Assembly (NCBI RefSeq): GCF_004208635.1
Contig: NZ_CP035806.1
Span: forward strand, 2,170,001 to 2,234,000
From: Leucobacter triazinivorans
GTDB taxonomy: Bacteria > Actinomycetota > Actinomycetes > Actinomycetales > Microbacteriaceae
Direction: 5' to 3'
DNA length: 64,000 nucleotides
The translations under genes and the position numbers were made by a program. The notes under the pieces are model-generated. The model saw nothing but the letters and a program-made list of their open reading frames with translations, was not told the origin of the DNA and did not search any database. Shown here one piece after another: positions 1-10,087 of the stretch (its first letter is position 1; every line of letters starts with the position of its first letter).

Positions 1-612
1 CTGGGCCTCTTCGACACCCCCTATGTCGATGAGGACGCGGCTGATCTCATCGTCGGCCGGGCCGACTTCCGAGCCGCGGGGGAGGCGGCGCAGCGCGCAT
101 CGATCACGGTCCTCACGAACTCGGGCGCGCTGCCGCTCCCCCGCCGCCCGAAGCTCTACGTGGAGGGCATCGACCCTCGGATCGCGGCCCGCTACGGCGA
201 CGTGGTCGGCACCCCGGCCGAGGCCGAGTTCGCGGTGCTGCGCCTGCAGGCGCCCTACGAGCAGCGCGGCACGACGTTTGAGAACTTCTTCCACGCCGGA
301 TCGCTCGATTTCGCACCCGAGGCCATCGCACACGTGCGTGAGGTGGCGTCGGCTGTACCGACGGTGATCGATGTGCTGCTCGACCGCCCGGCGATCCTCG
401 AGCCGATCGTCGAGGTCGCCGCAGCCGTCACAGTCAACTGGGGTGCCAACGCCGCCGCGCTGCTCGATGTGCTCTCGGGCGCAGCGACCGCGCAGGGACG
501 GCTGCCGTTCGACATCCCGCGATCGATGGCGGCTGTCGAGGCTTCGCGCTCCGATGTGCCGTTCGACACGGCCGATCCGCTGTTCCGCTTCGGGCACGGT
601 GTGCAGATCTGA
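1..612 (+). CDS. Glycoside hydrolase family 3 protein, C-terminal part (5' end outside window)
   Basis: The frame is open from the first base and ends with TGA at 610-612, giving 203 residues. It opens with GLFDTPYVD, the segment that in GH3 beta-glucosidases and N-acetylhexosaminidases links the TIM-barrel to the second domain, followed by a second-domain sequence including VTVNWGANAAALLDVLSGA and the closing FRFGHG that usually marks the end of the GH3 C-terminal domain. The nucleophile region lies upstream of the window, so substrate cannot be judged. There is no fibronectin-III tail after the FGHG motif, so it is a short GH3 form. Family assignment is firm; exact activity is not. Confidence 0.8.
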   Translation: MGLFDTPYVDEDAADLIVGRADFRAAGEAAQRASITVLTNSGALPLPRRPKLYVEGIDPRIAARYGDVVGTPAEAEFAVLRLQAPYEQRGTTFENFFHAGSLDFAPEAIAHVREVASAVPTVIDVLLDRPAILEPIVEVAAAVTVNWGANAAALLDVLSGAATAQGRLPFDIPRSMAAVEASRSDVPFDTADPLFRFGHGVQI

Positions 613-630
613 CGGGGCGTCGAGGGTCCG

Positions 631-740
631 GCGCGGGTTCGCGGTCGGGCGCGGATTCGCGGTCGGGCACGGATTCACGCCGGAGCGCGGATTCGCCGGA
701 GAACGGATTCACCTTCGAGCACGGATTCGCCGGAGAACGG
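631..740. repeat. Degenerate 16-18 bp tandem repeat
   Basis: Six consecutive units built around CGGATTC (for example GCGCGGATTCGCGGTCGG at 649-666), with start points at 631, 649, 667, 685, 701 and 719. It lies between the GH3 stop and the small gene at 873. No coding sense is evident; it may be a repeat expansion in the 3' flank. Confidence 0.7.
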
Positions 741-872
741 CACCTCTCAGCCGAAACCATGTGCTCTCGGGTGAATCGGTGCTGCTGGATCATGGCTCGC
801 GGGGCGGAGCGAGGGCTGGGATACTCGCTGAGGAAGCTCCTCTCGCCGAGAGGCCGGACGAAAGGCACGCGC

Positions 873-1184
873 ATGATCCTCGCATTTTCTGTGGCGCCGA
901 GCGGCGGCGGTAATCCTGACGGCTCGGTGTCCGAGGCCGTCGCGGCGGCCGTCGGAGTGGTGCGAGAGTCGGGTCTGCCGCACCGCACGAGCAGCATGTT
1001 CACCGAGATCGAGGGCGAGTGGGACGAGGTCTTCGCCGTGGTGAAGCGCGCGACCGAGGCGGTGCTGCCGTACGGATCCCGAGTATCGCTCGTGATGAAG
1101 GCCGACATCCGCCCCGGATATGAGGGCGAGCTCGACGGGAAGCTGGAGCGGCTCGAGGCTGCGATCGACCGCACCGGCGCGTAG
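873..1184 (+). CDS. Thiamine-binding protein (MTH1187/YkoF, DUF77 family)
   Basis: A 103-residue protein matching the DUF77/MTH1187 family in length and pattern: N-terminal MILAFSVAPSGG, a central helix, and a C-terminal beta strand with VSLVMKADIRPG. Family members are small ferredoxin-fold proteins; some bind thiamine or hydroxymethylpyrimidine. ATG at 873 is preferred over GTG/ATG codons further upstream because GAAAGG lies about ten bases before it and the conserved N-terminus begins exactly there. No thiamine gene is adjacent, so its in vivo role is open. Confidence 0.75.
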   Translation: MILAFSVAPSGGGNPDGSVSEAVAAAVGVVRESGLPHRTSSMFTEIEGEWDEVFAVVKRATEAVLPYGSRVSLVMKADIRPGYEGELDGKLERLEAAIDRTGA

Positions 1185-1223
1185 CCGCTATCCCGCCTCC
1201 CTCTCCCGCGAGACCGCCGCTCT

Positions 1224-1242
1224 TACCAATCCTTGGTATCGT
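1224..1242 (+). promoter_or_regulatory. Palindromic operator overlapping a leaderless -10 of parDE
   Basis: TACCAA and TTGGTA form a perfect inverted repeat (1224-1229 and 1233-1238) with a 3-base spacer. Its right arm overlaps TATCGT (1237-1242), which sits six bases before the parD ATG at 1249, the geometry of a leaderless actinobacterial promoter. ParD-type antitoxins commonly bind such palindromes to repress their own operon, so this is inferred to be the autoregulatory site. Confidence 0.6.
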
Positions 1243-1248
1243 GGTGCT

Positions 1249-1482
1249 ATGGCTCAGAACACCTCGATCAGCTTGGATTCGCACTTCTCGGACTTCCTCT
1301 CACGCGAGGTCTCCTCCGGCCGCTACCGGTCCGCCAGTGAGGTCATCCGCGCAGGGCTCCGGCTGCTGGAGGACCAGGAGACTCGGCTGGCGGCTCTGCG
1401 CGCCGCCCTCGTCGCCGGCGAGGAGAGCGGAGAGGCTGAGCCCTTCGACTTCGACGCGTTCGTCGCGGCGAAGAAGGCATGA
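1249..1482 (+). CDS. parD: ParD-type ribbon-helix-helix antitoxin
   Basis: 77 residues. The first ~45 residues (TSISLDSHFSDFLSREVSSG, then RSASEVIRAGLRLLE) follow the ParD ribbon-helix-helix pattern: a short beta strand, then two helices with the usual S-EVIRAGL stretch. The acidic C-terminus (EPFDFDAFVAAKKA) is the segment that wraps the ParE toxin in known complexes. The stop overlaps the parE start by four bases (ATGA), implying translational coupling. There is no Shine-Dalgarno; a -10-like TATCGT six bases upstream suggests leaderless translation from this ATG. Confidence 0.88.
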   Translation: MAQNTSISLDSHFSDFLSREVSSGRYRSASEVIRAGLRLLEDQETRLAALRAALVAGEESGEAEPFDFDAFVAAKKA

Positions 1483-1769
1483 CCGGCTACCGTCTCACTC
1501 CTGCCGCCCGACGCGACCTCTCCTCCATATGGGATTTCACCCGGGAGAGCTGGGACGTGCGCCAGGCCGAGACCTATGTGATCGAGATCCGGGCCGCGAT
1601 AGAGCGCATCGCCGACGACCCCGGACGGGGCCGTGCCTGCGATGAGATCCGCGAGGGCTACCGCCGATACGGCATCGGCAGTCACCTGCTCTTCTACATC
1701 GAGCGAGGGGAAGGCGTGGACGTGATCCGGATCCTGCACCAGCGCATGGACCCGACGCGGCACCTGTGA
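1479..1769 (+). CDS. parE: ParE-type toxin (RelE/ParE superfamily)
   Basis: 96 residues with the ParE fold signature: N-terminal YRLTPAARRDLSSIWDF, a helix with YVIEIRAAIERIADDPGRGR, then SHLLFYIERGEGVDVIRILH and a terminal MDPTRHL matching the usual D-x-x-R-x-L end. Known ParE proteins inhibit DNA gyrase. It follows parD with a 4-base overlap. The protein appears intact. Toxicity and target are inferred from family only. Confidence 0.88.
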   Translation: MTGYRLTPAARRDLSSIWDFTRESWDVRQAETYVIEIRAAIERIADDPGRGRACDEIREGYRRYGIGSHLLFYIERGEGVDVIRILHQRMDPTRHL

Positions 1770-4041
<2,272 letters not shown>

Positions 4042-4043
4042 GC

Positions 4044-5456
4044 ATGGCGGCCAAGGAGCTCGCGATCCGCGAGACGACGATCCCCGGGCTGCTGGTCCTC
4101 GACCTCCCCGTGCACGGCGACAACCGGGGCTGGTTCAAGGAGAACTGGCAGCGCGAGAAGATGGTCGCGCTGGGGCTGCCCGACTTCGGGCCGGTGCAGA
4201 ACAACATCTCGTACAACGAGCGCCGCGGTGCGACCCGCGGCATCCACGCCGAGCCCTGGAACAAGTACGTGTCGGTGGCGACCGGGCGCATCTTCGGCGC
4301 GTGGGTGGATCTGCGCGAGGGCCCCACCTTCGGCGCGGTGTTCACGACCGAGCTCGATCCCTCGACGGCCGTCTTCGTGCCGCGGGGCGTCGGCAACGCC
4401 TACCAGACCCTCGAGCACGCCACTGCGTACGTGTACCTGGTCGACGCGCACTGGACGGCCGAGGCCCAGGGCGAGTACACGTTCTTGAACCTCGCGGACG
4501 AGACCGTCGGGATCGACTGGCCGATCCCGCTCGAGCAGGCCGAGCGATCCGAGAAGGATCTGGCGCACCCGCGTCTCGCGGAGGCGACACCCATGCGGCC
4601 GCAGCGCACCCTGGTGATCGGCGCCAACGGCAAGCTCGGGCGCGCGCTGCGGACGGCGCTGCCGCACGCCGACTTCGCCGACCGCTCGCGCATCGATCTG
4701 TTCAACGAGGAGACCCTCGATCGCGTGAGCTGGGCGGAGTACGACGCGGTCGTCAACGCCGCGGCCTACACCGCCGTCGACGCCGCCGAGACCGCCGAGG
4801 GCCGCGCCGACTGCTGGGACGCGAACGTCACCGGCGTCGCGCGGCTCGCCCGCCACGTCGCCGCGCACGGCATCACGCTGGTGCACGTCTCGAGCGACTA
4901 CGTGTTCGACGGGACGAAGCGCAGCGCGTACACCGAGCGGGATCCCGTCGCCCCGCTCGGCGTCTACGGGCAGACCAAGGCCGCGGGCGACGCGATCGTC
5001 GGCGCGCTGCCGCGTCACTACGTCGTGCGCACGAGCTGGGTCGTCGGCGACGGGGACAACTTCGTGCGCACCATGGCCGCGCTCGCCGCACGCGGCGTCG
5101 ACCCGTCGGTGGTCGACGACCAGGTCGGCCGCCTCAGCTTCACCGACGACATCGCCGCGGGCATCATTCACCTGCTGCGGCAGCGCCCCGAGCCCGGCGT
5201 CTACCACCTCAGCAATGAGGGGCGGGCCACCTCGTGGGCCGACGTGGCCCGCCGGGTGTTCGAGCTCCTGGGCCACGATCCCGCGAGAGTCACCGGGGTG
5301 AGCACCGCCGCGTATTTCGCGGACACGCCCGCAGCGGCGCCCCGCCCCCGCAACAGCCTGCTGTCGCTCGAGAAGATCGCGGCGACGGGGTTCGTGCCGC
5401 GCGACGCCGATGCGGCGCTGGCCGAGTACCTGGAGGGTCTCGGCCGCGCCGGCTGA
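4044..5456 (+). CDS. rmlCD: Bifunctional RmlC-like 3,5-epimerase / RmlD-like 4-reductase fusion
   Basis: 470 residues in one frame. Residues 1-183 form an RmlC-type cupin (GATRGIHAEPW with the base histidine, WVDLREGPTFG, GIDWPIPL); residues 184-470 form the RmlD-type reductase (LVIGANGKLG nucleotide motif, SDYVFDGT, YGQTK with Tyr/Lys, TSWVVG). Together they would finish dTDP-L-rhamnose. The fused architecture is familiar from actinobacteria. The junction keeps a GGAGG (4580-4584) eight bases before Met184 (4593), so a separate RmlD product from internal initiation is possible. The start at 4044 has GGGAGG a few bases upstream. Confidence 0.92.
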   Translation: MAAKELAIRETTIPGLLVLDLPVHGDNRGWFKENWQREKMVALGLPDFGPVQNNISYNERRGATRGIHAEPWNKYVSVATGRIFGAWVDLREGPTFGAVFTTELDPSTAVFVPRGVGNAYQTLEHATAYVYLVDAHWTAEAQGEYTFLNLADETVGIDWPIPLEQAERSEKDLAHPRLAEATPMRPQRTLVIGANGKLGRALRTALPHADFADRSRIDLFNEETLDRVSWAEYDAVVNAAAYTAVDAAETAEGRADCWDANVTGVARLARHVAAHGITLVHVSSDYVFDGTKRSAYTERDPVAPLGVYGQTKAAGDAIVGALPRHYVVRTSWVVGDGDNFVRTMAALAARGVDPSVVDDQVGRLSFTDDIAAGIIHLLRQRPEPGVYHLSNEGRATSWADVARRVFELLGHDPARVTGVSTAAYFADTPAAAPRPRNSLLSLEKIAATGFVPRDADAALAEYLEGLGRAG

Positions 5457-5466
5457 ACCGGCGGAG

Positions 5467-5544
5467 GTGTCGACTCGTCGCTGCGCTCCACGCTCGACCG
5501 GTGGCAGACCCCGCCGGTCGAGCGTGGAGCGCAGCGAGTCGAAA
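5467..5544. repeat. Long inverted repeat (dispersed family B), possible terminator
   Basis: The arms at about 5467-5501 and 5513-5544 are complementary over roughly 30 bases with a short loop; the left arm includes CTGCGCTCCACGCTCGACCG and the right its complement followed by GCAGCGAGTCGA. It starts ten bases after the rmlCD stop. RNA from it would form a very stable hairpin but no T-run follows. Related GAGTCGA/GCGCAGC sequences occur at 54681-54770. Confidence 0.75.
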
Positions 5545-5666
5545 CCTGGGAGTCCTCACAAGGTCGCGCCCCCGAGCGCGTTTTCGGGATATCCTGGCGC
5601 GAGTTTTAGGGGATCTGTTCCGCCGCCGCATGGCGGCGCACCCGATCACGCGAGGACCCCTGCTCC

Positions 5667-8600
5667 ATGGCCGATAGCGCACCCTTTCCCGTCGCCCAGC
5701 GCTCCCGAACAGCGCTTGCAGCCGTCGTCGCGCTGTTCGCGCTCGTCTTCACCCTCATCGCACCGCCTCCCGCCCGCGCCGCTCCCGCTCCCGTGCTGGT
5801 GGATGCCTTCGACCGCTCGGTGGACTCCGGGTGGGGCGCGCCGCCCTCGGGCGCGTATCTCGCCGGATCGGCGGCCGTCTCGGCGGTCGACGCGGGCGAG
5901 GCGCTGCTGCAGCCGGTGGCGCCCGGCCGCACGGCGAGCATGGCGTGGAGTGGAAGCGCGCTCCGCGACGCGGGGGTGCGCACTGAGTTCCGGATCCCCA
6001 CCCTGCCGTCCGAGGGGAGCGGGGTCTACTTCGGCTCGCACGTGCGGGTGACCGACGCGGGTTCGTACGCGGCCCGTGTGCGCGCGGTACCCGGCGGCCG
6101 GGCCGAGCTCGCGCTGATCCGGGTCGACGGCGTGCAGTCCCGGGTGCTGCAGGAGCGCACCGTGCCCGTGGACGTTCAGACGGACTCCGTGCTCGAGGTC
6201 AACACCGTCGGCACGGAACCGGTGCGGCTGCAGGCGCGGGTCTGGAACGCGGGGGACGTCGTGCCGGACTGGCAGCTGGAACTCGAGGATCGCGGGCCGT
6301 CGCCGCTCGGCGCCGCGGGAGACGTCGCCTGGTCCGCGTACAGCTCCTCGGCCGGATCGGTGCTGCCGGTCGTGCTGAGCGCCGTGCGCGCGGGCGCGCC
6401 CGACGCTCTGGCGCCGCCCGAGCCGGGAGCGGATCCCGATCCCGCACCCGATCCGGCACCGGATCCCGATCCCGACCCCGCACCGGATCCCGATCCGCCG
6501 CCGTGGCCGGGGGAGGAGGGAGCCGCCCTGGTCGATGACTTCTCGCGGCAGGTCGACCACGGATGGGGCACCGCCGACTCGGGCGCCGACTGGGAGGCGA
6601 CCCCCTCCGCCGTGCTCGCGGTGTCGCCGGGCGGCGCGTCCATCAGCAGTCCCGCCCCGGGGCGCACGAGCCTGGTGACGGCCGACGGACCCTCCCTGGC
6701 AGACGCACGGATGAGTTTCGAGCTGCGGATCCCCGAGCTGCCGCGCGGGGGCAGCGGCCTCTACCTGACCGCCGGCCTGCGGGCCGTGGAGTCCGGATCC
6801 GTCGGCGCGCGTCTGCGCGTGCACCCGAGCGGGGCCGTCGACCTCGCGCTGGTGCAGGTGCGTGGCCTCACCGACGCGACCGTGCTGGCGGAGACCCGCC
6901 TGGAGCCGACGGTGCGCGCGGGGGACGCGCTGCGCGTGCGCGTGCGGGCCACGGGGCACCCGCGGGTCGAGCTGGCCGCATCGGCCTGGATCTCGACCGC
7001 CGACGAGCCGGACGAGCGGATGCTGACCGCGGCGAGCAGCGGCGGCGCGGCGCCGACGGGCTCGGCGCGCCTCGCCCTCTACACCTCGAGGGGGTCGGAG
7101 GTGGCGCCGCTCGTCATCGCTGCGCTGCGGGTGTCCGCTGCCGAGGGGCTGCCGGATCCCGGCCCGGACCCTGCGCCGGATCCCGATCCGGATCCTGCTC
7201 CGGATCCCGACCCCGCCCCCAACCCCGACCCCGCCCCCGCCCCCGAGCCGGGCCGCGATCCCGAGCTGCGCGGGGCCCCGGGCGCCGCGGCCCCGGGCAC
7301 GCTCCGCTACCCCGTCCCGGCCGGAGCCGTCTTCGTCGCCCCGTCGGGCGACGACACCCGGGCGGGCACCGCCGCGGCCCCCAAGCGCACCGTCGCGGCG
7401 GCGCTGCGCACGGTGCCGAACGGAGGCACGATCGTGCTCCGTGAGGGCGCGTACCACGAGGAGGTGCTGGTGCCCCCGCAACGGCGCGTCACGATTCAGC
7501 CCTACCCGGGCGAGGAGGTCTGGTTCGACGGCGCGACGGCCGTCACCGGTTGGCGCGCCTCGGGCTCGGTCTGGGTGAAGCCGGGCTGGGACCTGGAGCT
7601 CGACCCGAGCCCCACCTACTTCCGAGGGAGGCCGGACAACACGGAGCCGGGGTGGCGGTTCGTCGCCCCGGAGCATCCGATGGCCGCGCACCCCGACCAG
7701 GTGTGGGTCGACGGCGAGCGGCTGCGACAGGTCGCCTCGCGCGACCAGGTGGCGCGCGGCGCGTTCTACGTCGACCGCGCGCGGGACGAGCTCGTGATCG
7801 GCACCGACCCGACGGGGAGGCGGGTCGAGGCGAGCACGCTCGTGCAGGCGCTCTCGGTGCGCTCCGACGGGTCGGAGGTGCGCGGCATCGGCGTGCGCCG
7901 CTACGCGCCGAGCGTGCCCGACATGGGCGCGGTCATCGCCGCCGCGGCCGACGTCACCTTCACCGACGTGACGATCCGCGACACCGCGACGACGGGGTTC
8001 TACAGCTGGAGCCCCGGAACGACCCTGCGCAGAGTCTCGCTGATCGGCAACGGGATGCTCGGCGGCGGTGCGGCGACGGCCGACGGGTTGCGGCTCGAGG
8101 GCGTGCTGTCGGTCGGCAACAACACCGAGCGGTTCAATCGTGCGCCCGTGTCGGGCGCGTTCAAGATCGGGCGGTCGCGCGATGTGGCCGTCGTCGACTC
8201 GGCGTTCATCGACAACCTCGGCCAGGGCCCCTGGTTCGACGAGTCGGTCTACGACATCCGCTTCACGGGCAACGACGTGCGGGGCAACACGGGCAACGGC
8301 CTGGTCCTGGAGCTCTCCGACACCGCGATCGTTGCCGACAACATCGTCGTCGGCAACGCCCTCTCGGGCATCTACGTCATCAACACCGGCAACGTGCAGC
8401 TGTGGAACAACACGGTCGTCGACAACACCCGCAACATCAACATCACCCAGGATCGCCGTCGCGCCGCGACCGCCACCACCGGTCACGATCCGCGCCAGCC
8501 GCGGCCCGACCCCACGGTGCCCTGGATCACGCGCAGCACCGTCGTGGCCAACAACGTCGTGGGCTCGCCCGCCGGCGATTGCCTCGTGTGCGTCGAGGAC

Positions 8601-8939
8601 TCCTCGCGCGAGTTCACCGCGGCCGAGATGGTGGCGTCGACCGATGGCAACCTGTACCACCGCGACAGCGCCGGGCAGCCCCGCTGGTTCGGGGTCTGGT
8701 CACGCGGATCGGCCGGCAGCCCCGTCGTCGTCGACACCCTGGAGCGGTTCCGCGCGGCGACGGGTCAGGAGCAGCGGTCTCGGCTGGTCGAGGGCGGCGC
8801 CGTCGTGACCGATGCGCACGAACTTCGGGCGGAGTACGTCGCGGAGCAGGCCGCGATCGCGCGCGGCGTGCCCGCCGCGGTCGCGGCGGAGTCGCGTCTG
8901 CAGGTGGGCAGCCGTGTCCTCGGCGCGCAGCAGCGCTGA
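5667..8939 (+). CDS. Secreted right-handed beta-helix protein with two N-terminal beta-sandwich domains
   Basis: 1090 residues. A signal peptide spans about 1-38 (hydrophobic core, then PPPARA). Two copies of a ~190-residue beta-sandwich-like domain follow (about 42-245 and 286-490; each starts with VDAFDRSVDSGWG or VDDFSRQVDHGWG). They are separated by Asp-Pro-rich linkers at about 252-281 and 495-531. From about residue 550 a parallel beta-helix of pectate-lyase type runs to the end, with VAPSGDDTRAGTAAAPKRTV at its start and many N-N/G-N turns. Such proteins bind or cleave uronic-acid or other polysaccharides. The position between rml genes and the EPS operon suggests a role on the same polymer (lyase, hydrolase or binder). 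Catalytic residues were not identified. Confidence 0.82.
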   Translation: MADSAPFPVAQRSRTALAAVVALFALVFTLIAPPPARAAPAPVLVDAFDRSVDSGWGAPPSGAYLAGSAAVSAVDAGEALLQPVAPGRTASMAWSGSALRDAGVRTEFRIPTLPSEGSGVYFGSHVRVTDAGSYAARVRAVPGGRAELALIRVDGVQSRVLQERTVPVDVQTDSVLEVNTVGTEPVRLQARVWNAGDVVPDWQLELEDRGPSPLGAAGDVAWSAYSSSAGSVLPVVLSAVRAGAPDALAPPEPGADPDPAPDPAPDPDPDPAPDPDPPPWPGEEGAALVDDFSRQVDHGWGTADSGADWEATPSAVLAVSPGGASISSPAPGRTSLVTADGPSLADARMSFELRIPELPRGGSGLYLTAGLRAVESGSVGARLRVHPSGAVDLALVQVRGLTDATVLAETRLEPTVRAGDALRVRVRATGHPRVELAASAWISTADEPDERMLTAASSGGAAPTGSARLALYTSRGSEVAPLVIAALRVSAAEGLPDPGPDPAPDPDPDPAPDPDPAPNPDPAPAPEPGRDPELRGAPGAAAPGTLRYPVPAGAVFVAPSGDDTRAGTAAAPKRTVAAALRTVPNGGTIVLREGAYHEEVLVPPQRRVTIQPYPGEEVWFDGATAVTGWRASGSVWVKPGWDLELDPSPTYFRGRPDNTEPGWRFVAPEHPMAAHPDQVWVDGERLRQVASRDQVARGAFYVDRARDELVIGTDPTGRRVEASTLVQALSVRSDGSEVRGIGVRRYAPSVPDMGAVIAAAADVTFTDVTIRDTATTGFYSWSPGTTLRRVSLIGNGMLGGGAATADGLRLEGVLSVGNNTERFNRAPVSGAFKIGRSRDVAVVDSAFIDNLGQGPWFDESVYDIRFTGNDVRGNTGNGLVLELSDTAIVADNIVVGNALSGIYVINTGNVQLWNNTVVDNTRNINITQDRRRAATATTGHDPRQPRPDPTVPWITRSTVVANNVVGSPAGDCLVCVEDSSREFTAAEMVASTDGNLYHRDSAGQPRWFGVWSRGSAGSPVVVDTLERFRAATGQEQRSRLVEGGAVVTDAHELRAEYVAEQAAIARGVPAAVAAESRLQVGSRVLGAQQR

Positions 8940-8947
8940 GCGGGGCC

Positions 8948-10087
8948 TCAGTCGTGCGTTCCGGCGGCCGCGCGTCCGATCGCGCGGCGGTACTGCTCGG
9001 GGGCGTGCCGGGCGAGCGCGCGGGCGCGTCCGTCAGCCGCGCGCTCGCGCAGCACCGCCCAGTCGCCCCGCACACGCGCGAGTGCCTCCGCGAGCGCGGC
9101 GGCGTCGCCGGGTGCGACGAGGTGCGCCGTAGGGTACGTGCCGACGGCCTCCCGCAATCCGGCGATGTCGCTCGCGATCACGGGTCGCAGCGCCAGCACG
9201 CCCTCGACCGCCGTGTTGCCGAACGACTCGTCCAGCCGCGACGGCACCACGACGACGTCGCTGTCGGCGAGGTGCGGCCAGATGTGCGGGTCGAAGCCGG
9301 CGAAGCGCACCTCGATCTCCTCGGGCAGCGCGGCCGCGGCGTCGCGCAGCTCTCGCTCGTACCACTCGTTGCCGGGGAACACCGAGCCGAGCAGCGTGAC
9401 CCGCACCGGGGTGCCGTCACGGGCGAGCAGCCGCGCCGCGTCGAGCACGAGGTCGGGCCCCTTGCGCGGCGAGAGGCGGCCCACGTAGCAGATCCTGGTC
9501 GGCCCGGTCAGCTCGGCCCTGGGAGGCTCGGGATCCCGGGGGCTCTCGACGCCGTTGTGGATCACCGTCGACCTCTGCAGGAGCGGGGGCACGCTCGCGC
9601 CGAGGATCGCGCGCGAGTACCGGCTGTTGACGATCACGGTGTGCGCAGCGGCGAGCGGCAGGTAGGCGGCGGTGTTCACCCACCGGTTCACCGACCCCTC
9701 GGCTTCGTGGACGTGGGCGACCACGCGGGCGCCGGCCAATCGCGCGGCGATCGGCCAGTGGGGGAGCGTGATCGTGCTGACGTAGACGACGGCCGGCCGC
9801 ACCTTCCGCAGGAGCCGGCGCGCGGCGACGAAGCCCCGCACGCCGTCGCGCGCGAGCGCTGCCCACCCCGACGGGCGCAGCAGCGCCTTTCGCAGCACGA
9901 GCATGGGGAGCAGCACGACCCGCGCGCCGATGGCCTGCACGGCGGGCACGAGGGGTCCGCGCGCGGGGAGGGCCACGACCACGTCGAAGCCGGCCTCCCG
10001 CAGCCCCGCGATGCTCTCGAGGAACATACGGTCCGAGCCGAAGAGCTCGGCCCCCGGGTGCACGGCCAGCACCGTGGGCGCCGTCAC
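8948..10087 (-). CDS. Glycosyltransferase family 4
   Basis: 379 residues, GT-B fold. The N-terminal acceptor domain contains HPGAELFGSDRMFLES; the donor domain starts at GRLSPRKGPDLVLDAARLL and carries the EX7E motif ESFGNTAVE. It would transfer a sugar from a nucleotide donor to the lipid-linked repeat unit on the cytoplasmic face. GTG at 10087 is fixed by the GTGA overlap with the stop of the preceding glycosyltransferase. It is the last gene of the minus-strand operon and ends eight bases from the convergent beta-helix gene. Confidence 0.9.
   Translation of the reverse strand: MTAPTVLAVHPGAELFGSDRMFLESIAGLREAGFDVVVALPARGPLVPAVQAIGARVVLLPMLVLRKALLRPSGWAALARDGVRGFVAARRLLRKVRPAVVYVSTITLPHWPIAARLAGARVVAHVHEAEGSVNRWVNTAAYLPLAAAHTVIVNSRYSRAILGASVPPLLQRSTVIHNGVESPRDPEPPRAELTGPTRICYVGRLSPRKGPDLVLDAARLLARDGTPVRVTLLGSVFPGNEWYERELRDAAAALPEEIEVRFAGFDPHIWPHLADSDVVVVPSRLDESFGNTAVEGVLALRPVIASDIAGLREAVGTYPTAHLVAPGDAAALAEALARVRGDWAVLRERAADGRARALARHAPEQYRRAIGRAAAGTHD

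Noticed and set aside
5646..8660. Very long open frame on the minus strand opposite the beta-helix gene
   Set aside because: It lies wholly antisense to a convincing secreted protein and is extremely Arg/Gly/His-rich, the normal shadow of high-GC codon bias.
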